The notes beneath the pieces are model-generated. The model did not search any database. It was given only the letters and a program-made list of their open reading frames with translations, and was not told the origin of the DNA. A DNA stretch of 64,000 nt from assembly GCA_921293015.1 (NCBI GenBank), contig OV121086.1:27576254-27640253 (forward strand). The letters run 5' to 3'. A program made the position numbers and the translations under genes. The stretch's first letter is position 1. The number at the start of each line of letters is the position of its first letter. Below, piece after piece: positions 11,801 to 22,500 of this stretch. The stretch is from Phorcus lineatus. Taxonomy: Eukaryota > Mollusca > Gastropoda > Trochida > Trochidae.

Positions 11801-13167
11801 ATACAGTCCTAACAATGTTGTCATTTCAAATATAAGCTGTCCAACAAACATTTAACACATTTCATTTGGGCAATATATGCTCTTGACTGTGTTTCCTAAG
11901 AGTCAATACTGATTCCATATTTTATTAATGCTTCAATTTCAGTAATTACTTATATGTAAATTTTCATGGGATCAACCAGATACATTAGGAAAATTTACAC
12001 TCAGTACTTACATAACCAAAGTAGAGTGAAAATATGAATGGCAGACAGACAAACAGCATAATACGCTGACTTTTTCCTCAGCCCACCCAGCTTGGGTGCA
12101 TTTAACAATTGGTTCTAGGTTTTTTTGCCACAATAAACGATGGAAATCCCAAATTAAGATAAAAACCTAAGAAGGTCTAAGACTTTATCTTCAAAATGCA
12201 GATGCATCTGAGCACCTTTTCACCTCATTTCAATTCTTCAAATTTTGATTTTTACAAATTTTAATATCAGACAATGCTATTCTACATTTTCCCATCGTTG
12301 ATTATGCCTACCAGTAGGAGCCGATCCGAGTGCAGCAGACAAGAGACCAGAGTACACTCCCCTGAATCCCCCTGCATGTCGGAAGCCATGATGACTCTGC
12401 AAGCGTGTCTTGATTGTGTCCAGAGGAAAGAGGATAACATCTACAGAGGTTCCTGCTGCCCCTCCTGCCTGTACAAATTTTGACATGACATTTTTTTTCA
12501 AAATCCTGAAAATTTGCATGATCAAAATAATATTAAGCATTGTTACCCTTATGCTTCATCATAAAAGTCATATACCACACTTCCTTGGTTAATAATCTCT
12601 ATTTCATACTGACTGATGATATGCCATTAAAATAAACCCAATTAAGAGGGGATAAAGTTTTTAAAAATGAGCATCCCTTCTTTCTTAAATGACCTTCATT
12701 ACCATATTACCTTTTTTCCATTGAATCTTTTTGTATCAAAGTTCATGAGTTTTTGTATCAAAATTCAAAGTTATTTTTAAACAAACTTCAAAATGTTCAA
12801 ACACATAAGCTTTTTTTACAAAATATCACAAATTCTTAATCTAAATAACAAAATGGCCTATGTTTAGTTTACCATAATCGATGAAAGAGCCAAATCAAAA
12901 AAAGGTCAATACAGTAATTCATATTCCATATCTATTATCTACACACTGTTCTTCTACTAATCGTTAGATAACTAAACCAAAATACAAGATTATTATCAAG
13001 CCCCTTCTTAAAAGGGATAATCTCATAATGAATGCTGTTGAACCGTGATCATCCTGTTTGCTTATTAAGGAGATTACTGTAAAATGTAACTCACTATCAA
13101 GGCAACCTTGAAATCTGTGTAAGTTTTCATGATTCGGCTCCACGTCGTCTAGCTACATCAGAAGTCT
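8836..13167 (-). CDS. SLC25A26: Mitochondrial S-adenosylmethionine carrier, exons 1-5 (partial at 3' end)
   Basis: SLC25A26 is an inner-membrane carrier that brings S-adenosylmethionine into the mitochondrial matrix in exchange for S-adenosylhomocysteine. Coding exons on the minus strand: 13130-13095 ([12 protein letters not shown], preceded by an acceptor at 13168), 12468-12312, 11384-11275, 10660-10556 and 8928-8836. All junctions are GT-AG and phases fit (0, 1, 0, 0), giving 167 codons. The product follows the animal SAM carrier closely: [20 protein letters not shown], then [10 protein letters not shown], then [14 protein letters not shown], then [18 protein letters not shown]. Two carrier signatures are seen, PLDTIKTR in repeat 1 and PVEVVKQR in repeat 2. 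The human protein is 274 aa, so about 60% is here. The third repeat must lie beyond the left edge, past an intron longer than 8.8 kb that hosts the satellite and the piggyBac element. Frame is open throughout. Confidence 0.93.
9029..9187. repeat. Near-perfect 159-bp palindrome
   Basis: Arms of about 67 bp, from AAGAATTGACTTCAAC on the left to GTTGAAGTCAATTCTT on the right, are almost identical when reversed. The loop holds a smaller hairpin, ATCCGCGTAGCGGAT. It lies in the SLC25A26 intron between exons 4 and 5. A related single arm (AAGTTTATGGAGGTATGAACT) occurs at about 9930-9950. Confidence 0.9.
9188..10555. other. Intronic, no gene recognised
   Basis: Intron 4 of SLC25A26. It includes a less AT-rich patch at 9290-9640 with several CpGs and a fragment at 9925-9955 related to the palindrome arms at 9029. 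The 81-codon plus-strand frame at 9664-9909 shows no recognisable domain. Confidence 0.5.
10837..11162 (-). mobile_element. tRNA-derived SINE, copy 1
   Basis: Read on the minus strand it starts with a tRNA-like head. The A box is GGCGCAGTGGTTAGTGC and a degenerate B box is GGTTCGAATAT. It ends in a CTCACC-rich tail (GAGGTGAGGTGA on the plus strand at the left end). It is the same family as 54595-54910. It sits in SLC25A26 intron 3. No clear target duplication was seen, so this looks like an older copy. Confidence 0.85.
11385..12311. other. Intron 2 of SLC25A26, nothing recognised
   Basis: AT-rich sequence between exon 3 (11384) and the donor of exon 2 (12311). No repeat or open frame of note. 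Confidence 0.5.
12469..13094. other. Intron 1 of SLC25A26, nothing recognised
   Basis: AT-rich sequence between the donor of the first coding exon (13094) and the acceptor of exon 2 (AG at 12470-12469). Confidence 0.5.
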
Positions 13168-16100
13168 CTGAAATGATAAATACATATACAGTAATTGGCT
13201 CTGGAGCTCATCAGTCTTTCATAATAAAATGTATTATGTCAAAGATTTGCATATTAAAATACAAAGTTTATAACATGGAATGAGTCATTTTATAACACAC
13301 AACAGTCATAACATTGTGTAAAAAATTTACTACTCAAGTTGTCAGCATTCAAATTATTTTCTTGACTTATGAATAGCCACACACTTACACATTTGTTTTC
13401 AAACCAATAAATGCATTAAGAATCACTAAAAACATTTGAAATAAAAGCTACAAAAACTACTTACCCCCGCCCCTTCTAACCACGATATCCCTGTAAATCA
13501 ATCCTCACTACGCAATATCATGCAATTAGGTGTAACATGGCCAGCTTTGGCCAGCTGTACTTAACCAGCTATAACCGGAAAAGCACTCTGCACAATGGCC
13601 AGCAAGTTGATTTATGTTTTAGTTCGAATATCATTTGTGCTACAGACATTAACTTTGACTCGTTTGAACCCTTATTTCCACAACAATATGATGAAATTAT
13701 GCTTATGGCAATGCTTTTTCAAAGACTTACCCAGCTTTGTTTGAACCAATTCCATGCTATTTGTACCACTGCCAAGCCCATTTTTTAGGCAAAGGACAAT
13801 GAATTTACACATCTCATCTCACTGGTCATGAGCTCAATTCACTTGTATCTATGTTCTGGTGAGTTTTCTAATTTAATTGTAGATTTTATCTTTTAGAATT
13901 ATTAGAAAAACATATGTATAAACAAAACAAATATAACATTGTCATATTGGGATTACACTATCTGCAAAGCAAGAAATTCTTGTACTTCAATGGGTTGGGA
14001 ATTTAGAAGTAATGTTCTGAATCTTAAAAGCATTGCAATGCCTTACATTCTTACGATACTACTCAACTGAAAGAAATTAAACTGGTTTTTGAAAAACCGG
14101 TTTAGATAATCAATTAATAGAAATTAAAATAATACAAAAACAATTTAAAACAAAAGTAAGAAAATAATTGAGAAAAAAGGCAGTTTCGTAAAAATAAGAG
14201 GATAAAATGTAATGCCTCTAATAGGATTTGTATAGGCCTGTATCTCATTATTTAATCATTTGAATTTCTTTACACTCTTCATTTTGAAATTAAGAGCTCG
14301 GAGCCATTTGCTTGCCTGACTTATTTACATATTTGTACGAAAAAATATTCAATTATAAGAGAACACTTAAACACTTGATTTAGCCTGTAAATCAAACCCC
14401 TTTAAGCAGAAATTGAATTAATTACATTTGACATTTACATCAACAAAAGCAAACTTTGCACATAGAAACATGAACAACATCAAAATTGACTGAGACCTTA
14501 AAGCGACATAGAGTATGTTTCATAAATTTTTCTATAGCTTGAATAAGATCATAAAAACCATCTTAAATCATTAACAGCTGAGCTTAGAATTTACGTTGTG
14601 AATAATATTCATACAAACAAATCAATAAGCCTTAACTAAAACAACATTGAAAATATATTGAGACTCACAATGTATAACTTGTTTGCAATCACTTACGAAT
14701 AAGGGTAAATATCTTAAAAAAATCAATTAGGTAGTTCAGAGTTCTAATGCGCATCTCCTACACATGGATATGTGCTTACCTGTGTGCTGGTTGAATATTC
14801 GCCATAAGTTATCTAAATAAATATCGAAAGTGTTGAAACCCACCCATCCCGCATCTGTTGGTTCTAAACACAGCGACCACACATTATTATGTGACACATT
14901 GGATTGAGGGTCAGGGAAATTCAGGGAATATTTTAGAAAATGGTGTGTCACACGATCATGATACCATGTTCTATTAACACCACCGGACTAGCGACAGCAT
15001 TTATAATTTTTCTAATTTTCCAGCAATTGTTCAACAAGCACAGCAAGTCAGTTGATCAATAAAAGTCCGGGAGTAGTCGTAAAATATTTCATTTAATTTA
15101 AAGTACATGTGTACTGGCCGTATCGGTATCGCTTGTTCAATAGTTTTAGTACAGTGCATAAAACATTTTTGGGGGTTTTCTTCTGTGATGTCTTTGTAAT
15201 CTTAAGAGTAGTACAAGAGAGATAAACTTGGTACATAGATAGTAGCCTTGTTGATAATATCTTAATTAATTTGATGGTCTGTTGAATATATATACATACC
15301 TCTATTATTTAATAGCTAATTAGCTAAAAGTAATCATAATGTACACAAACACTTAGACCTTTAATTTGTTTAGATTTTTGCAGAAAGAAATTGAAAATGC
15401 ATATGGACAGTTAGTATAGTTTTGTTTTTAGCTGCGTTACATAGATGTGCGTGCGGATAGCAGTTTTGTAAAAGGGCATGGTTAACTCTATGACATTATA
15501 AAATGAAAAATTTATACTAGAAATTGACACTTATTCTTGAGTTATTTGCATATGGACCTTATTTGAAAAAGAAAGGAAAGCTTTTTTCGTTTGCACTATA
15601 AATTAAGGGCTTGAAATATTTTGCAAAATTTGATATTTTACGAATGCTTCGCGTTACAACTGTTTAACGTTCAAACATTTTAACACTTTTAAACGACTGG
15701 TCCCTAAGATATTCAGGGGAGTTAAGTCACTTCGTGTCCGACACGCATATTTGAATATCCAGAAAGGGGTCAACCAATAAATAGGTTGGGCTTAGCTGCT
15801 GTCGGGAGATCAAAAGATTTACAGCTAACAGTACACACCTTTTCGGGCAATAAAGTACATATCCCCAACGAATTTCGCAGTAAACAGTTAGCTTTCTTCT
15901 GTTGAGTTGTTGTTTGATCAGGATATAGTAAAATAATTAAGTTTCTATGAATTTGAGTTTTTGATCCAAACTGCCTAAATCAATTTCATTTGTAATCATA
16001 AATGCCAAACGTAAATTAACAAGAATGCAGAGTTCTATATAAAATGAAATTATGCCTTCAAGATTGATTGAGAACTTACAAAAACGTGCACAATTCATAC

Positions 16101-16500
16101 TGCCGTAACAAGTTAAATAGAAGCTTTTCTTCATCTTTGCAATGAAAACAAGAACATGTGAGCTTCTGCTAGTACAACTTCCGGGGAAATATTTTGATAG
16201 AGTAGGCTCCCTTTGTTACATTATAGATGTCGCTTTCAAACTAACATTGGAAACAGGACGCCTTACTTATTGTAGTTATATCCTAATATTGTACATTACT
16301 TTTTAAATATTATCTTAAATCTTTACAACATTTCATTACTAAAATCCCTGAAAAGGAAATACAATAATAATAATAATAATAATACATGTTCATTGTTTAC
16401 AAATAAAATGTTTTTCCGATCCTACTCCTAGTGGGAATTTTCATGTAAAGGGACGTAACTCTGACTTACTGTGGCCCTAGAGCCGAGTTCGTGTTGCAAA
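13168..16500. other. Region between divergent genes SLC25A26 and the lysine-rich gene
   Basis: An acceptor-like TTTCAG precedes the first coding exon of SLC25A26 at 13168. Its 5' UTR therefore seems to be split, and the promoter should lie further right, possibly just before the plus-strand gene that starts at 16501 (inference). An AAT trinucleotide run lies at 16364-16384. No CpG-rich island is obvious and no other exon was recognised. Confidence 0.4.
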
Positions 16501-19500
16501 ATGGATAACAGCTTAGTCTTTAACACAACATATAAAAGTTTAGCTGCCGAATGGCTTGGACTTTCTTCTAATCAAACGTCAAAGTCAAAATCTGTCAACA
16601 AAAGCGAAAAAGATGAAGATGCGGATGATTATATCGAAGAAGATGTTGCAGTGGGACCATCAAAACAAACCCACGTGTTAGTTGTTTTTATATAAAAATG
16701 ATTTATTCATTCAATGTGCCCTCATTTCTCAAGTAACTGTGCGCGAACCTCGTTTCACTTAAAGGGCCACTCCGTGATTTTCATAACATATTATTTACCT
16801 TTGATTCGAACCTAAATTTCATATGAGGTGATATAAACATCTTAACTTTTCATGTCCAAAAGACATATGACAAATACTGGTTTTCCATGAAAATAGAAAA
16901 ACAGCCTTATATATGCACAGAGGTGTAGATATCATGTCCAATATACATGGATACCAGTTATATAACCTAACAAACACTATCAACTCCTAACTGCCCTCCT
17001 GGCTGTTTTAGATCAGTCTTCAAAATTACGTTTGACTATTTGACGCGCCATGCACTGTCTGGTTTTCGATCATAATTGCGACGTTCTACCTTCATAATGT
17101 CACTGTAAAAAAAAAACCAATAAGCTTTAAAATGTGTCTTTTACTGATACTGATACTGTGCGATCAAATGACACCATTGATTAAGTTTGGCATTTATGAC
17201 TCCAACAACTCACGGAGTGGCTCTTATATGTGAACTGTTGTATTCTGCTAACTTTTTTGTTATTCTTATTTTGTGAAATCTGAATACACGTAGACCCACT
17301 CAATCTTACTTATATTTCGTAAATTAACTAAAGTGAAAGTCCTACAATACAGTGGTGTTTTATATTTTATCCAGATTTAAAAAACATAAGGAGGTGAAAA
17401 GATCAAAGCATGAGAAGAAAGATGGTGAAGTGAAAAATGTAGCAACTTCTCTTGAAGTTGCAGAAAAGCTTCAAAAGAAGTTAACAAAGGCAAGAAAAAG
17501 AGCTTATGAGCGAAATAAAGGTAAAAAAATTTTCACTAAGTTAAAATTCATGTGTCACAATAACGCCTTTAAATTTACTTGCCATATATATTCTAAAAGA
17601 CTCAAATTACATTGCCAGTGTAATATGTTATCTGAATTTTACTGATAAAGTACTGAATGAAATTCATTAACCCTTATATGATATATATGTATAATATATA
17701 TGGTAATGTTTTAGTAAACCTTGCAAGCTGAGTGACATTCCCTCCAAACTCCAATTCCTCTGAACATTCCTCTCAGAGATGGTTTTGATTATCAGTTAAA
17801 GAGTTGAAGTCAGTTTCATTTGGTAGAGATTTTTGCGCATATTTGTTTGAAACTTGTTTATTTTCTTTACAGATGATTCTTTAAATATGAAATCTTCAGC
17901 TCATGAGAGTGATGAAGAAAGCAAATTTGACGTGGTAAAGAAGTCTCGACTCAACAAGGGAGGGAAAGAAGATGGGAAGAACAAGGCCTTAACAGTGGAG
18001 GATATCAAGAAGAGATTAAAAAATCAAACATTATCAAAACCTGCCAGGAAGAGATTGAAAAGAAAACTGAGGATTTTAGAGGAAAAGTATGGTTGATAAA
18101 TGTTATGATGTGATATCATATGTATCACGTTATCTCATAATCATAGTAATCATGTCATGATACCAATTGTTTTTGGACAAAAAACTCATAATGCTGAGAA
18201 AGTATCACAATACTTGGACACTAGCTGCTTTGTTTTATTGGGGTATTCATTTTTCATACCAACTCACATTGTCTATAGTATGTACGTGCCTGGGTGTTCA
18301 CTATGCACAACTGATGTTCATTATGAACACCTGCTTTAGCCATGAACACCTGATATGATAATATTTTGTATTTTGAACGTGTTGTAAGTTGAAATTTTGT
18401 TTTTCAATTCAAAATTTAGACACTCAATTAAATTGCAATTTTTAAACACAAGAAAATTACAAATGTATCAATCAGCTTTCAAGCCAAATGAACTAACCAA
18501 TAGACCACGGAAGTTACTTGAAATTACAGAATGTTCTATTTATTTCTCTAAATTTTTCAACATTATTTTGGTTTTTATACAATGATTTTTGTTGCTTCAT
18601 AATAAATAAATTTTCTTTTAACATCGTCTTCCCACAGAAATTACTTAAGTCATGTCATTCCAATAAACCTCTGTTATAAGAAAATTATTTACATCTTTCA
18701 AAATCCTCTTGGGGTAAGATTTCCCATATTCATATCCACACCCTAAAATGAGTTCTGTCTTGAAACTTGCGTGTTGCACAGGTGTTAAAACTTTACTCTT
18801 GTAAATTATTGTGTGAACAGAGCAAATTGACAGAGAGAAAAACATTTGCAGATTGCACAACAAACTATGATTGCAACCAATCATGAGTCTGTATTTCTAG
18901 CCCAAAAAATGCTCAAATTGTATCAAAGGTTACTATGGAAGATATTACTTCATTAACTTTTTTGTGGAATGAATCTTTTCATCGAAAGAAAAAAATCTCA
19001 ATGTGTTTATATTGATCTTTATCTTTTTAATCAACAGTTCTGGCAAACATCCAGATGAAGGGAAAAAAACAGCATTAAATGGAAATCAGACCACCAGCAA
19101 GAACAGACCTCTATCAGGAAAAGCAGCTGCCAAATTAAAAAGGAAAGAAATTGAAGAATTTTCAAGATCATTTACAGACCAATCGAGTACAGGAGTAGTG
19201 GCTGCGGGAAAGAAAAAGCCGTCCAAATCTGACGCTGTTAATCATGATGTCAGTGAAAGTGAGAGTGATTCTGACGAAGGGAATTCTACCAAAAACTTTA
19301 CAAAAGTAAAGAAGCTACCAGATAATGTCAGTCCGTCCCCAAGTAAAAAGAAGAAAAACAAAAAGAAATCTTTGTTCAGTGATCTGAAAGATTCAAAGCA
19401 TAAACAAGATAAGAAGCCTAACGAGAAAAAACTCATTCCAAGCCAAAATGGGACAAAAGATCAATTGAAGAATGAGAGCCCAATGTCTGATTCCGTGAGT

Positions 19501-22500
19501 CTTGGTTTGTTTCCTTAGAATTGTCTGTAATAATGTTACATTGACTACACTTTAGGGTCATCATAGTTGATTTCATTTGAGATGTATAAATTCTTTAGGA
19601 ATGGTTTACTTTCACCCTTGCTAAGGTCATCCAGAGAAAGTACCAGCAGTAACTTTTTAACAGGTGTGTTTTGATTTGAACACCTGTAATTATTGTTTCC
19701 AATTGTAGCATATGAGTTTTCTGAAAGAAAGTTTTAAAGCATAATCATATAGGATCTGAATATGGTATTCAGAGATTTCAAAAATTAAATCACTTAAAAG
19801 ACACCATATCATGCAACGCTGGCTATTTAAGGTCTATCGGGACATAGGTACTTTCTTTAGCTTTCTGTTGATTCAGAAATGTGTATTAATCATTACAATC
19901 GACCTGCAGTTGATAAAGGATATAACGACGGCAATATATGAAATAAAATTCTGCAATCAACTTTGCACTTAAAGGTATATGGACTGTTGAAAGAGGCTAA
20001 AATAGTAATATCTGCAGCTTTTGACTTTGCCTTAGTTTTTTAAATGATATTAAAGGATGAAATATTATTGATCAGGGGAACACTGATTTTTCTACCAATT
20101 TCTTTAACACTATTTTGAATTAGTATTGTTGAATAAACCATAGTGGCTGATGTTTTTCCTTTTCCGGCTGTAAGTCAAATTTGAAGATTACAAATAGACC
20201 AGTTCATGCATATTTATTGCAACATTGTCTTTTGTAATTGACTTTCTAGACTAACCTGAATAAGTAGACCCGGTAGATATTTCCTATATAACTTACATTG
20301 CAGTTTACCTGAGTGTGGTTCTTAAATTTGTTCATTAGTTGTAAAATACAATATAATGTTGTTTGCTAAGCCCTTAAAGTTATTTGCAATATGGCTGAGA
20401 CAGCGTTTTTAATTAAGTATGAATATGGATGAATAGTGTTAATAGGCAGGATAGTAAAATATTTTTATAGTGTCAAACCAAATGTCAAGTTGAAATAAGC
20501 CTAACATAATTTGATCTTGAATATGACTTTAAGAAATGCACTCTTCTGAATGACAAGGTCTTTAGGATATTGTAAATTTTTATCTCTATGACTAACTGTT
20601 CTCTTTATAGGCAAATGAAAATAAGGATGCTAGTTCCAAGAAGAAAAGAAAACGTCCAAAGAAAAGGAGCAAACAGAAAAACATCAAGAAAGATCACCGG
20701 CCAGATGAGATGGTGAGTTGACACATTAGAGTATGACAAACTTCCAAAAGATGAAATTGGAATAACTAAATAAAGTCAACAACAAGATTCTTGTTTTTAA
20801 TCAATCATATCATACATTTTATCATGTTCTTAAGTTTCTGATGAAAATCCTACAAAGAGTGAAAATGTAAGTTCTTTGAATATATTTTGTGTCATGGTCC
20901 TGTGATGGTATAGTCTTTTAAGATGTTTCCATTTTTTTCATTGTCATTCAAATATTTAAGGTTCTTTACATTTAAAAGGGGCTATTTTAGAAGCAGAAGA
21001 AAACAAAGAATTGTTTTGACCTTGGTATTCTATCTTCAGAGACCATCTTATATGCAAGGTGCAGGAATGAAAAGAGTGAGTATGAAAACTGTAACCTCGA
21101 AGACTGAAGACAAGGAGTCCAGACAATCATGATTGCGGTTGCAGACTTGGCGCCAACCACTTAGACAAAATCCTTTATTTTTTCAGTAGATCCCAAAATA
21201 GTTTGATGTTCTTAATCATACCTTTTACTTACAAAAAATCACTGCAGGATTGATATTAAAGATATTGAAAGGGAGGTGTTATAACTCTTTATAATGTTTT
21301 TAAAGAGCATAACCAACCTCCAAGTCAGGGCACCTCCTCTTTGAGTGAGTCAACAGAAGTTGCCCTACTGTCATTTATAGGGGCATTGTCATTTAATATT
21401 ATTCAAATCAACAATAGGAAGTGTGTGATTGAAACAGATGTTTAAATTTAAGAAAAATTAATGTACTTATTTTGAATTATACCTATTTGCATTGATGGAC
21501 AAATTGATTGGTATCTATTATGCAAGCAAAATTTAATTTGAAATAATCACAAAATAAACAGTTTGCCGAATTTTTTTCTTGAGTAAAGGTAGATTGTCAA
21601 TCCTATGAGTTAAGGGTTTCAGCAATCAATGGTTACAGGTGCTGTGTTGTAGAGATTATTTACTCTGAAGCCTTCTGGTGGCAGCGAGTACATTAATCAC
21701 ATTGCAGAGATGATATTTGCTGTCTGAAGTTAAGAGCAGATGCAAACCATCCTGCTCAATCAGTATACACACAGCTCCTACAGCACCATGATATCTATCT
21801 AAGCCCCCATATCACTATATATATAAATGTCAATGAAATGACTTTATTCAGCAATAGTGGCACAACCGGGAGACAGGATTGTTGACTTATTTTCTTTTAG
21901 CTGCTTGCTTTGAATTTCTTGTTTTATAGATTGCCGTCATCTTGATAATTGAATGCAATGATGGGATTGGTCCCCTAAAGACAAAGTTTTGTCAGCACTT
22001 AATTGGCAACAGAATATGCATCTTTAACGGGTGTTGTCAGACCATTTGAAAAGGAAACAACCAAAAAGTTTGTATTCTTGTAGAGGAAATATTCAACAAA
22101 TCTAGTCCTTGGAACATTGTCAGTAATGTTAATGTTATGTTCAGGGTTATTTGGAGGAAAGGGTTCTCATTCCTGTGAGCTCAAAAAGGGACTATTAGTT
22201 ACAATTTACAAATGTATCAGTAAAAGAAAAAAGGAGCAAAGACAATTTTCATTTGCTATTAACACTAATGAGAACTGATTAATATAGAATAATTGTAAAA
22301 CAAATTGGGTCTGGGTGTTAAGCTTGATAAAGCATGGTTGCATTAAGTCTAAATCAAGTTTGTGTTCTGCAAAACTTAAATTGTTTATAAGTATATTCTT
22401 TTGATGGTGAATAATTCAAGCTCTTTAGATTTTGTTAATATATATATTTTTGTTGAGTTTTAAAGGCGGCATATTTGAATACTTGCTCATTTGTTCAATT

